Origin: CALINF01 sp039990395
GTDB lineage: Bacteria; Pseudomonadota; Gammaproteobacteria; Pseudomonadales; Halieaceae
Length of the DNA: 64,000 bases
Direction: 5' to 3'
NCBI GenBank assembly: GCA_039990395.1
Contig: JBDXFZ010000146.1
Location: 1,832,739-1,896,738, forward strand
Part shown: positions 9,390 to 17,196 of the stretch, piece after piece
Numbering within the stretch: the first letter of the stretch is position 1
How the letters are laid out: the number at the start of each line of letters is the position of its first letter
The notes under the pieces: model-generated
What the model saw: only the letters and a program-made list of their open reading frames with translations
Told to the model about the DNA's origin: nothing
Databases searched by the model: none
Program-made: the position numbers and the translations under genes

Positions 9390-10619
9390 ATGGAAAAGAT
9401 ACAACAGTACAGCAAGCAGTTCTGGCACAGACTGGTTTACCTATATCAGCGCTTTGGAGAGGATCGCTGCTCAGAAAATGCTGCCGCGCTCACCTATATG
9501 AGCCTGTTTGCCCTGGTGCCATTGCTAACCGTGTTCTATGCCATGGCGTCTGCAATTCCGGCTTTTAAGGGTCTTGAGGGCGAAATTCAGGACCTCCTCT
9601 TTACCCACCTCATGCCTGATACTTCGTCAGAGATAGAGCAATACCTCAACGACTTTTCTCGCCAGGCAAAAAACCTCACCGGCGTTGGTATTGGTTTTCT
9701 TGTGGCAACCGCAATCCTGATGTTGAGGAACATCGAAAAGTCTTTCAACCACATCTGGCGAACAGGTGAGAACCGCGGTCCGGTTTCCAGTTTTCTGTTG
9801 TACTGGGCAGTGCTGAGCCTGGCGCCAATGACTATTGGCCTTGCATTGGCGATTAGCACCTACCTTTCATCATTCGCCGTAATGTTTGAAGATCTCGACG
9901 TGCTGGGCGCTGGCTCGGCATTACTGACGCTATCACCACTTGCACTCAGCACAGCGGGCTTTACATTGATCTACGTTGCTGTGCCCAACTGCCGAGTACC
10001 CTTCCGCCATGCGCTCTTTGGCGGATTCATCGCCGCGCTATCCTTCAATACTGCCCGTGCGCTGTTCACCGATCTGGTGGTTGGGTCCAATTATACGTTT
10101 ATCTACGGCGCTTTCGCCGCAGTGCCATTGTTTCTGCTGTGGATCTATCTGTCGTGGATAATCGTACTGATAGGTGGGATATTGGTGCACAGCCTTTCGT
10201 CGTTTCAAACTCATGAACAAGCGTTTAGACCAACGGTACTCAAAGCACTCGATGTACTGTACTTGTTCTGGCAGCGGCAAAAGGTGGGCAAGTCTGTGCG
10301 AGAGATCGAACTGTTGAACGGCAAGCACGAGGTTATCAAGGGGCTGGACAGTGAAACGTGGCGATTGCTGCGCGATCGGTTTATGGACAAAAACCTAATT
10401 ACACAAGACCAGAAAGGCAACTACGTACTCAGCCGTGATCTGAATACTGTCTCGTTTTGGCAGCTTAAAGCATGGATTAATGAGGAACTACCCCTTGGCA
10501 GCCGGGATATTGATACCCAATTGCCCTGGCAACAACATGCCTACGCGCTACTGAACTCTCAGCGCGAGCAACAGAACGAGCTACTAGCCACTAATATTGC
10601 GGAGCTTTACGAACAATGA
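9390..10619 (+). CDS. YihY/BrkB family inner-membrane protein
   Basis: From the ATG at 9390 the product has 409 residues (ATG at 9381 is an alternative; the longer TTG form from 9345 is unlikely). About six membrane segments span residues 20-270, beginning with the family stretch CSENAAALTYMSLFALVPLLTVFYA and including IEKSFNHIWRTGENRG and YGAFAAVPLFLLWIYLSW. The C-terminal 130 residues are soluble and look winged-helix-like (SVREIELLNGKHEVIKGL). The family was once called ribonuclease BN by mistake; its real function is unclear. The stop overlaps the following lipoprotein gene (ATGA). Confidence 0.88.
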   Translation: MEKIQQYSKQFWHRLVYLYQRFGEDRCSENAAALTYMSLFALVPLLTVFYAMASAIPAFKGLEGEIQDLLFTHLMPDTSSEIEQYLNDFSRQAKNLTGVGIGFLVATAILMLRNIEKSFNHIWRTGENRGPVSSFLLYWAVLSLAPMTIGLALAISTYLSSFAVMFEDLDVLGAGSALLTLSPLALSTAGFTLIYVAVPNCRVPFRHALFGGFIAALSFNTARALFTDLVVGSNYTFIYGAFAAVPLFLLWIYLSWIIVLIGGILVHSLSSFQTHEQAFRPTVLKALDVLYLFWQRQKVGKSVREIELLNGKHEVIKGLDSETWRLLRDRFMDKNLITQDQKGNYVLSRDLNTVSFWQLKAWINEELPLGSRDIDTQLPWQQHAYALLNSQREQQNELLATNIAELYEQ

Positions 10620-11080
10620 CATTGCGCCTACTTTTTTCGCTCCTCGTTCTACTGAGTATCGGATGTGCACCAGGAGATAGCACATTAAGCCAAGACTCGG
10701 CCTCATCCTTGACCGTCGATCTGAACCAGCGACTGCAGAAAGCTCAGGGACAATGGGTTTACGTGAATTATTGGGCACAGTGGTGTAAACCCTGTATCAA
10801 GGAGATACCAGAACTGAATGCACTCGATGCAGATCACGGCGACGTTACCGTGCTTGGCGTTAACTACGATGGCGTGACTGGAGCGGAACTTGAGCAACAA
10901 CTCACCAGTTTGAACGTGGCTTTTGATACCTTATCGAGCGACCCATCTGAGGCTCTGGGCATCCAGCGACCAATGGTGTTGCCCACGACCGTGATCATCG
11001 CACCATCAGGGGAACTGCACAGCACACTCCTGGGGCCCCAGACGCTGGAATCATTACTCAACGCGCGCGAACTAGAATAA
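10616..11080 (+). CDS. TlpA-like thioredoxin-fold lipoprotein
   Basis: The 154-residue protein begins with a lipoprotein signal (LFSLLVLLSIGC, lipid-anchored Cys at 17) followed by a thioredoxin-like domain. The redox motif is WAQWCKPC (about 52-59), and PTTVII supplies the cis-proline loop (about 125). Proteins of this kind reduce periplasmic disulfides, for example in cytochrome maturation. It is translationally coupled to the yihY gene. Partner proteins are not visible nearby. Confidence 0.88.
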   Translation: MTLRLLFSLLVLLSIGCAPGDSTLSQDSASSLTVDLNQRLQKAQGQWVYVNYWAQWCKPCIKEIPELNALDADHGDVTVLGVNYDGVTGAELEQQLTSLNVAFDTLSSDPSEALGIQRPMVLPTTVIIAPSGELHSTLLGPQTLESLLNARELE

Positions 11081-11084
11081 AAAA

Positions 11085-11103
11085 ACCGGCCAATGAGGCC
11101 GGT
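11085..11103 (-). terminator. Hairpin with T tract on the minus strand
   Basis: ACCGGCC (11085-11091) pairs perfectly with GGCCGGT (11097-11103) around a five-base loop. Seven A residues precede it, so the minus strand reads a classic stem followed by T7. On the plus strand, as the end of the TlpA-like gene, the stem has no T tract. No minus-strand gene ends here, so it may act on a plus transcript imperfectly or end an unseen minus-strand transcript. Confidence 0.5.
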
Positions 11104-11256
11104 AGGAGATGGAGTCTCTGTCAAGAGGCAATACTAGACCTGGATGGATTTTGGACAACGATCACCCTATCGGGCGGTATTTGTTACCTACAACCATCAC
11201 TGATTAATAGGACTCCACGCAGAGCAGTAAAGTTCCCTCCCTGCCGATTTTTTTCT

Positions 11257-11296
11257 TGCCAACAATCAACTTTTGCCAACTGAGGTAAATGCCAAC
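11257..11296. repeat. Three direct TGCCAAC heptamers upstream of cysK
   Basis: TGCCAAC occurs at 11257-11263, 11274-11280 and 11290-11296, spaced 17 and 16 bases start to start. They follow a T7 run (11248-11254) and lie 110-150 bases before the cysK start. The rest of the 327-base gap (11081-11407) holds the hairpin at 11085-11103 and no convincing gene. A protein binding array for cysK control is possible but unproven. Confidence 0.4.
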
Positions 11297-11407
11297 GCGA
11301 CTGGCGCGGCACAAATACAACCTCTGGATACTCGTACCCTATTGGACAGTGCACCAGCCCCGTACTACCCTTCGAGGCTATACAGATTTCGCTTGGGAGC
11401 CCATCAC

Positions 11408-12376
11408 ATGAGTCACATCTTTGCAGACAACTCCGAAACAATCGGTCAGACACCGCTCGTCAAGATCAACCGCATTAGCGAAGGTAATATCTATGCAAAA
11501 CTGGAAAACCGTAATCCAGCCATGTCGGTTAAATGTCGCATCGGTACCAGCATGGTCATCGCGGCTGAGAAGGATGGCAGCTTAAAGCCTGGCATGACTA
11601 TCGTAGAACCCACCAGTGGCAATACAGGCATCGCGCTAGCCTTTGTGGCGGCTGCTCGCGGGTATGGCTGTATCCTCATCATGCCTAACACAATGAGCCT
11701 CGAACGCCGCATGTTGATGAAAGCGCTGGGGGCGCAGGTGATTACCACCGACGGATCAAAGGGAATCCCTGCGGCCATTGCCCGAGCCGAAGAAATCATC
11801 AGCTCCGACCCATCCAAATACTGGGGACCACATCAATTTGAGAACCCGGCAAACCCCGCTATTCACGAGACCACAACCGGCCCTGAAATCTGGAGAGACA
11901 CCCAAGGTGGCATAGATATTCTGGTGTCCGGCGTAGGTACCGGCGGCACCCTCACTGGCATTTCACGCTATATCAAGAACACCGAAGGCAAGGCCATTAC
12001 TACGGTGGCAGTAGAACCAACGTCAACTACCATGATTTCTGCGGCCAAGTCAGGTGAAGAACCTGAACACGGACCGCATAAGATACAAGGCATTGGCGCC
12101 GGCTTTGTTCCGGGAAATCTCGATTTGAGTATGGTCGACCAAGTGGAGCGGGTGAGCAACGAGGAGGCTTTTGAGTGGTCACACAAGCTTATGCAGCAGG
12201 AAGGAATTCTGGCGGGTGTTTCATGCGGCGCGGCAATGGCTGCAGCCGACCGAGTGTCCAAGCAGCCAGAAAATGCGGGGAAAACCATTGTGGTGATACT
12301 ACCCGACTCAGGTGAGCGATACCTGAGCTCCCCTCTATTTGCAGGCCACTTTACAGAGAATGAAACCGTTCAATAG
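11408..12376 (+). CDS. cysK: Cysteine synthase A (O-acetylserine sulfhydrylase)
   Basis: The product (322 residues from the ATG at 11408) begins MSHIFADNSETIGQTPLVKI, aligning end to end with CysK; an open frame from 11273 adds 45 residues with no family match. The PLP lysine is K42 in NPAMSVKCRIG. TSGNTGIALAF (about 70) binds substrate, and GVGTGGTLTG (about 177) holds the PLP phosphate. It makes cysteine from O-acetylserine and sulfide. The NPxxSVKCRIG form and length favour CysK over CysM. The gene stands alone, its end overlapping a convergent GNAT gene by 7 bp. Confidence 0.93.
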   Translation: MSHIFADNSETIGQTPLVKINRISEGNIYAKLENRNPAMSVKCRIGTSMVIAAEKDGSLKPGMTIVEPTSGNTGIALAFVAAARGYGCILIMPNTMSLERRMLMKALGAQVITTDGSKGIPAAIARAEEIISSDPSKYWGPHQFENPANPAIHETTTGPEIWRDTQGGIDILVSGVGTGGTLTGISRYIKNTEGKAITTVAVEPTSTTMISAAKSGEEPEHGPHKIQGIGAGFVPGNLDLSMVDQVERVSNEEAFEWSHKLMQQEGILAGVSCGAAMAAADRVSKQPENAGKTIVVILPDSGERYLSSPLFAGHFTENETVQ

Positions 12377-12978
12377 TGGTTGCCTGCTGCGGGTTCGCGC
12401 TGCTGCAGTAGTTGTAGCCGCGCGCGCACCTGCGGCCATTCGTCGTCAATCACGCTGAAGTAAACTGAGTCTCGCGAAAAGTCATCCTGTACGACCATAT
12501 GCTTACGCATCTGCCCTTCACGTATTGCTCCTATGCGCTCAAGCGCCCGTTGTGAGCGAAGGTTACGCCCATCTGTTTTAAACTCCACACGACGACAGGC
12601 AAGTCGCTCAAACGCATAGTCCAGCAGCAATAGCTTTGCCTCGGTGTTAACACCAGTGCGTTGCCACTCCTGCCCCAACCACGTCCAGCCTATTTCCAAC
12701 GAGCGGTGCTCCGACCTGATGTTCAGATAGCGAGTGCTACCCGCAACCTTACCCTTGGCATTCTCTACGATGGCAAAGGGAAGCTGGTGCGTCGCCTGCA
12801 GCGCTTCGTCTATCCACTGCCGCGCGTCTGCCAGATCGACAAAGCAGGATCTGGGCATATAAGCCCAGTCGACTGCACTGCGACCACGGTTATATAGACC
12901 CTGGGCGTGGTTTTGACTCAGAGGTTCCAGGCTAATCAACTGGCCCGTGAGTGTTACGGGTGTCAGTGAGCTGGGCAT
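12370..12978 (-). CDS. GNAT-family N-acetyltransferase, RimJ/RimL-like
   Basis: The 202-residue protein has the GNAT fold: an N-terminal LISLEPLSQNHAQGLY, a central strand with GSTRYLNIRSEHRSLEIGWTW, and the acetyl-CoA region AKLLLLDYAFERLACRRVEF followed by NLRSQRALERIGAIREGQMR. This pattern fits the RimJ/RimL group that acetylates protein N termini or small amines. The actual substrate is unknown. It is convergent with cysK (7-bp overlap) and downstream of qor on the same strand, 26 bp away. Confidence 0.85.
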   Translation of the reverse strand: MPSSLTPVTLTGQLISLEPLSQNHAQGLYNRGRSAVDWAYMPRSCFVDLADARQWIDEALQATHQLPFAIVENAKGKVAGSTRYLNIRSEHRSLEIGWTWLGQEWQRTGVNTEAKLLLLDYAFERLACRRVEFKTDGRNLRSQRALERIGAIREGQMRKHMVVQDDFSRDSVYFSVIDDEWPQVRARLQLLQQREPAAGNHY

Positions 12979-13004
12979 ATCAGACGTCCTTGCGTGTGAA
13001 TAGA

Positions 13005-13976
13005 TCAGGGTTCAATGATGGTAGAGCCCGTGGTAAGCCGTGCCTCGAGGTCTCGGTGAGCTTGCTGTATATCTTTCAACGCATAGCGCTGATTTATCTC
13101 GATAGTAATCTTGCCATCTGCAATTCGATCAAACAGGTCTTTTGCAGATTGACGCAGTTCGAGTGTGTCGGCGGTGTAAGAAATCAACGTTGGGCGTGTG
13201 ACGAATAGTGATCCTTTGCCTGCAAGTAACTGCAGGTCCAGTGGCGCCGGCGCACCCGAGGCATTGCCGAAGCTAACCATTAGACCGCGCAATCGCAAGC
13301 AGTCCAGAGAATCACTAAATGTATCGGCACCCACGCCATCGTAAACAACAGGCAACTTCTCTCCCCCGGTTATCTCCATCACACGCTCTAGCACATTGTC
13401 TTGTCGATAATTGATCACATGGTCATAGCCGTGTCTGAGCGCCAGCTCTCCTTTCTCGTGAGAACCCACCGTACCAATCACGGTGGCCCCCAAACTGTGG
13501 GCCCATTGGCCAAATATCAGCCCTACGCCACCAGCCGCTGCGTGAAACAGACAGGTCTCGCCTGCTTGTAGTGGATAGGTGCGCTGAATCAGGTACTCGG
13601 CCGTTTGCCCCTTGAGCATAGCGGCAGCGGCAATATCAAAGGAGATGCCTTCGGGGATTTCAACCAGTCGAGCAGCCGGCAGATTGAGTGCCTGCGCATA
13701 ACTTCCAAAGCCCGCTGAGCAATACGCCACCCGGTCTCCCACCTGCCAATCCGCATCTACGCCTACGGCCGTAATCACACCGGCTCCTTCCAGTCCGATA
13801 CCACTGGGTAGAGGTAATGGGTACAGCCCGCTGCGATGATACGTATCGATAAAATTTAGTCCAATAGCGCGGTTTTCCACAGTGACCATACCGGGCCCGG
13901 GAGGCTCGAGTGTGACTGATTCCAACTGCATTACCTCAGGCCCACCAGTATTGTGAATCTTTACTACGGCTACCAT
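13005..13976 (-). CDS. qor: NADPH:quinone oxidoreductase, MDR family
   Basis: The 323-residue zinc-free medium-chain dehydrogenase/reductase has the quinone-reductase N terminus (NRAIGLNFIDTYHRSGLYPL), the QOR signature AAAGGVGLIFGQWAHSLGATVIGTV (about 145-170, cofactor loop), and the family ending. E. coli Qor has 327 residues. It probably reduces quinones or enals using NADPH. It starts at the ATG at 13976, divergent from the transporter gene at 14094, with the GNAT gene following it. Confidence 0.9.
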   Translation of the reverse strand: MVAVVKIHNTGGPEVMQLESVTLEPPGPGMVTVENRAIGLNFIDTYHRSGLYPLPLPSGIGLEGAGVITAVGVDADWQVGDRVAYCSAGFGSYAQALNLPAARLVEIPEGISFDIAAAAMLKGQTAEYLIQRTYPLQAGETCLFHAAAGGVGLIFGQWAHSLGATVIGTVGSHEKGELALRHGYDHVINYRQDNVLERVMEITGGEKLPVVYDGVGADTFSDSLDCLRLRGLMVSFGNASGAPAPLDLQLLAGKGSLFVTRPTLISYTADTLELRQSAKDLFDRIADGKITIEINQRYALKDIQQAHRDLEARLTTGSTIIEP

Positions 13977-14093
13977 ACGCCAACTCCTGCCTTTACTGCG
14001 TTTGTCCGTTCTGCAGTCTATTTCCGCTATTTCCCGCGCCGACTCACGTTACACGGTATACTCTGGCCAACTGTAACAGACCAGACACTCTGC

Positions 14094-15719
14094 ATGCAGC
14101 GATTCTCACGGACAGAGCGGTTTCTCTCGCTGTTTACCACGCTGCGACCCGGCGAAGGTACAGCTGCGCTGAGCTTGTGCATTCAAGCGTTTGTCATCAT
14201 GTTCGCCTATTATCTGCTCAAGGTAATCAGGGAGCCCATGATTTTGGCCGACGGCTCCGCCGAGCTAAAGGCCTACTCCACCGCACTGCAGGCAATCTTG
14301 CTGATGCTCATCGTGCCGGTTTTCGCCCGGCTCTATCAGCAGGTAAGTAACCTTCAAGAAAAGCACCATCTGTTTCGCAATACCCTGCTGTTCTTTGTGG
14401 CCAATCTGGCACTGTTTGCCTTGTGCTACCGAATCGGCATTCCAGTGGCTATCGCGTTCTATGTCTGGCTTGGCATTTTTTCCGTTATGGTTCTCGCACT
14501 GTTCTGGGCGTTCGCGGCTGATCTGTTTAACCTCAAGTCTGGTCAGCGCATCTTCCCCTTGATTGCCGCGGCTGCTGCGTTTGGCGCCCTACTGGGCTCG
14601 GGATTAGCCAGCGACCTCGACAGACTGCTGGGGCATGACGGGGTGATGTGTGCGGCGGGCGCACTGCTATGCATTCCCTGGTGGCTTAGCAAGAAAACAG
14701 AACACACCATACCCAATGGCTCCTGCTCTTTTACCCAGGAACGCGGTGACGACAGACCTTACCCATTGCTGGAAGGCTTTCAGATCGTATGGCGCAGCCG
14801 CTATCTCTCGCTCATTGCTGGCTTTGTTATTGTACTGAACCTTATCAATACTAACGGCGAATACATTCTGGCCACATTTGTGACCGACGCCGCCACACAG
14901 GGTTCGGCCAACCTGAGCACTGCGGCCATTGACATGTACATCACGGAATTCTATTCACGTTACCTGTTTGTCTCTACGTTACTGGGTTTTTTAATCCAAC
15001 TATTTCTGGTAGCAAAAATTTATGATCGCATAGGAATCGCCGGCGCATTACACATACTCCCTATTCTAATGATCATCAACTACAGCGTGATCGCCGTCCT
15101 ACCCATTCTTGCGGTAATACGCACAGCGATGATTATGGAAAATAGCATTAACTATTCACTTCAGACGACTACTCGCCACGCCCTGTTCCTGCCAGTGAGC
15201 CGGGAAGAAAAGTACGTTGGGAAGCATACAATCGATACATTTTTCTTCCGGGTCGGCGATGTGTTGTCCGGCAGTTTTGTCTATCTGGCGAGCATCGTTA
15301 TTGGCTTAAGCATTGTGGGCTTCGTGATGACCAATATCGCACTGGCCTGCGTTCTGCTGCTGGTGTCACGTGCCATCGGTCGTCACCATACCCAGTGTGT
15401 CTCAGAGAACCTAGGCAATATGCCGCCAGTGGTACAGGCACCTTTGGAAGACTTACAGATCCCAGCCGGACAGATGTCCTTTCTGGAGCTAGATGCCGAC
15501 ACTTTCGTGGATCCGGATGTAGGCGACGCGCTGAAATACCATGCGTTTGCCATTCACTCAAGTCGCCTGCCCGGCTGGGTGAAATTTGACAGTCTTCACC
15601 GTCGATTCTCATTCGACCCGCCGGCAGATGAACAGGGCAGCTTGCGAATACGGGTAGTGGCGCGTGATTTCGACGGACTAGAGGCCGAGGTTAATTTCGA
15701 CGTTAACTACCGCCCATAA
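14094..15719 (+). CDS. NTP/NDP-exchange (Npt/ATP:ADP translocase-like) transporter with C-terminal cadherin-like domain
   Basis: The ATG at 14094 gives 541 residues starting MQRFSRTERFLSLF; longer frames overlap qor and lack family support. Residues about 20-440 contain roughly 11-12 membrane segments with the family-like stretch FAYYLLKVIREPMILADGSA and LFWAFAADLFNLKSGQRIFP. These resemble the COG3202 translocases that swap nucleotides in intracellular bacteria; free-living members have unknown substrates. Residues about 442-541 form a soluble module (LEDLQIPAGQMSFLELD..., ending VVARDFDGLEAEVNFDVNY) that looks like the Ig-type cadherin-like/CADG fold, an unusual addition. A paralogue lies convergent 14 bp away. 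Confidence 0.75.
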   Translation: MQRFSRTERFLSLFTTLRPGEGTAALSLCIQAFVIMFAYYLLKVIREPMILADGSAELKAYSTALQAILLMLIVPVFARLYQQVSNLQEKHHLFRNTLLFFVANLALFALCYRIGIPVAIAFYVWLGIFSVMVLALFWAFAADLFNLKSGQRIFPLIAAAAAFGALLGSGLASDLDRLLGHDGVMCAAGALLCIPWWLSKKTEHTIPNGSCSFTQERGDDRPYPLLEGFQIVWRSRYLSLIAGFVIVLNLINTNGEYILATFVTDAATQGSANLSTAAIDMYITEFYSRYLFVSTLLGFLIQLFLVAKIYDRIGIAGALHILPILMIINYSVIAVLPILAVIRTAMIMENSINYSLQTTTRHALFLPVSREEKYVGKHTIDTFFFRVGDVLSGSFVYLASIVIGLSIVGFVMTNIALACVLLLVSRAIGRHHTQCVSENLGNMPPVVQAPLEDLQIPAGQMSFLELDADTFVDPDVGDALKYHAFAIHSSRLPGWVKFDSLHRRFSFDPPADEQGSLRIRVVARDFDGLEAEVNFDVNYRP

Positions 15720-15733
15720 CATCGATCCAAACA

Positions 15734-17059
15734 CTACCCTGAAGTTGTGCTGTGAGCACTCGCTTCTTCATATTCGCGAAATTTGCGTCCGGCATATCGA
15801 GCGGCCATTATCCAGACAACAAGAAGCACGAGCGTAATAAGGCTCAGGTAACGCAGACTATCAAAGTCGGTAAATGCAAACGTAAGCCCAAGGCTAATCA
15901 ATACCGCGATCGATTTGGCAAAGCGCTGCACAAACATATCGATAAACGCCTTGGCACGATACTTCTCAGCCGCGCTGGTGGGCACATACAGCGCCTCCTT
16001 GGCCGACTGATTGATCGAGTAACTAAAACCATTGTCTGCCGTATTAAGCAAACTACCCATCCAGAGCACAGGAAACAGTAGGAATGCCGTTGAGCCCATG
16101 GCGATCGTGCAGGGTAAAACGAGCAACGCAATGCCGACACCGAAGCGAGACATGACCAAGCCGGTGAGGAAAAACTGCACAAACAAAGAAACCCAATTTG
16201 TAATAGAAAACACCAGGGCAAACTGGGCGCCAATATCAGGACCACTGAGATAGTGCGCAATGGTCGCCGTGAACTGAAAGTCCATTATGGTAGAGATCAC
16301 TTCATACAGCCCCACTACCGCAACTATCGAGAGCAAATAGGGTGAACTGAAAACCAGCCGAGCGCCCTCTGTAGCGGCACTATGCTCTTGCGCCTTGGGC
16401 TCGTCCTGTACTGGGTCATCGGTTACCTGAATATGGCGACTAGCCGCCCATGCTGACAAAACGATCAATACTGCAAGCCCAACGCAGAGCCAAAGCCAGT
16501 CTGAATACGCCATGGAGTCGATATTGACACGTACGACGGTAGAGCCGAAAACGCCACCGGCTACGCCGCCAAGTCCGACCAGACCATATAAGCGCTTAGC
16601 TGTGTCTGGATAGACTGAATCATTGAGAAAAGCGAAGAATGTTGCCACCATCAGTGTGCTGAACAAATCGCCGAAGAGGTAGAAACTCCAGACAGCGCCG
16701 CCTTCTGGCTGGACCAACCAGCCACTGAACATAACGTAACACGCAATAAAAAAAGCTGAGAACACAAAGCTCAGCTGTTGCCTGCGCAGATGCCGGCTTA
16801 GCAGAGTAAACACAACAACGGCAACCATGGCGACAGCCATATTCAAGACCTTGGCCAACAATTCCGCCTGCGCCGCAGAGAAAATTATTCCCGCCAGACT
16901 GAAACCGTCCGCATCGTAGAACTCAATAAACAGCCCCTTCTTTAAGGGCTTTAGTATCCAGAAGCTGGTGATCACCAGAAAGAAGTAGCAAAACATCGCA
17001 ATAGCCAGAGGCCATTCGCCGCGTCGCACATCCATAAATGCTTGCAGGGGGTTGCTCAT
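15734..17059 (-). CDS. NTP/NDP-exchange-type (COG3202-like) membrane transporter
   Basis: The 441-residue polytopic protein has about 12 membrane segments. It starts MSNPLQAFMDVRRGEWPLAI and contains FFLVITSFWILKPLKKGLFI and FFAFLNDSVYPDTAKRLYGL, which correspond to the same conserved regions as in the gene at 14094. It is shorter and has no extra C-terminal domain, only a charged tail ending in Ser/Thr. It is convergent with its paralogue. Distant MFS membership is an alternative description. Real substrates cannot be read from sequence. Confidence 0.72.
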   Translation of the reverse strand: MSNPLQAFMDVRRGEWPLAIAMFCYFFLVITSFWILKPLKKGLFIEFYDADGFSLAGIIFSAAQAELLAKVLNMAVAMVAVVVFTLLSRHLRRQQLSFVFSAFFIACYVMFSGWLVQPEGGAVWSFYLFGDLFSTLMVATFFAFLNDSVYPDTAKRLYGLVGLGGVAGGVFGSTVVRVNIDSMAYSDWLWLCVGLAVLIVLSAWAASRHIQVTDDPVQDEPKAQEHSAATEGARLVFSSPYLLSIVAVVGLYEVISTIMDFQFTATIAHYLSGPDIGAQFALVFSITNWVSLFVQFFLTGLVMSRFGVGIALLVLPCTIAMGSTAFLLFPVLWMGSLLNTADNGFSYSINQSAKEALYVPTSAAEKYRAKAFIDMFVQRFAKSIAVLISLGLTFAFTDFDSLRYLSLITLVLLVVWIMAARYAGRKFREYEEASAHSTTSG

Positions 17060-17196
17060 TCCAGCTAGTTACTCCTTGAACACAGTAGCGAAGAATACGC
17101 AGTATCTACGCCTGACACGCCATGATAGTTACCAGACATTGACGACTAACAAGCCGCCTTGCAGTTTACCAGTTTCAGCGAAACCTAAGCGCGGTA

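Noticed and set aside
11273..11407. N-terminal extension of CysK
   Set aside because: CysK homology begins exactly at the ATG at 11408, and the extension covers the repeat-bearing leader.
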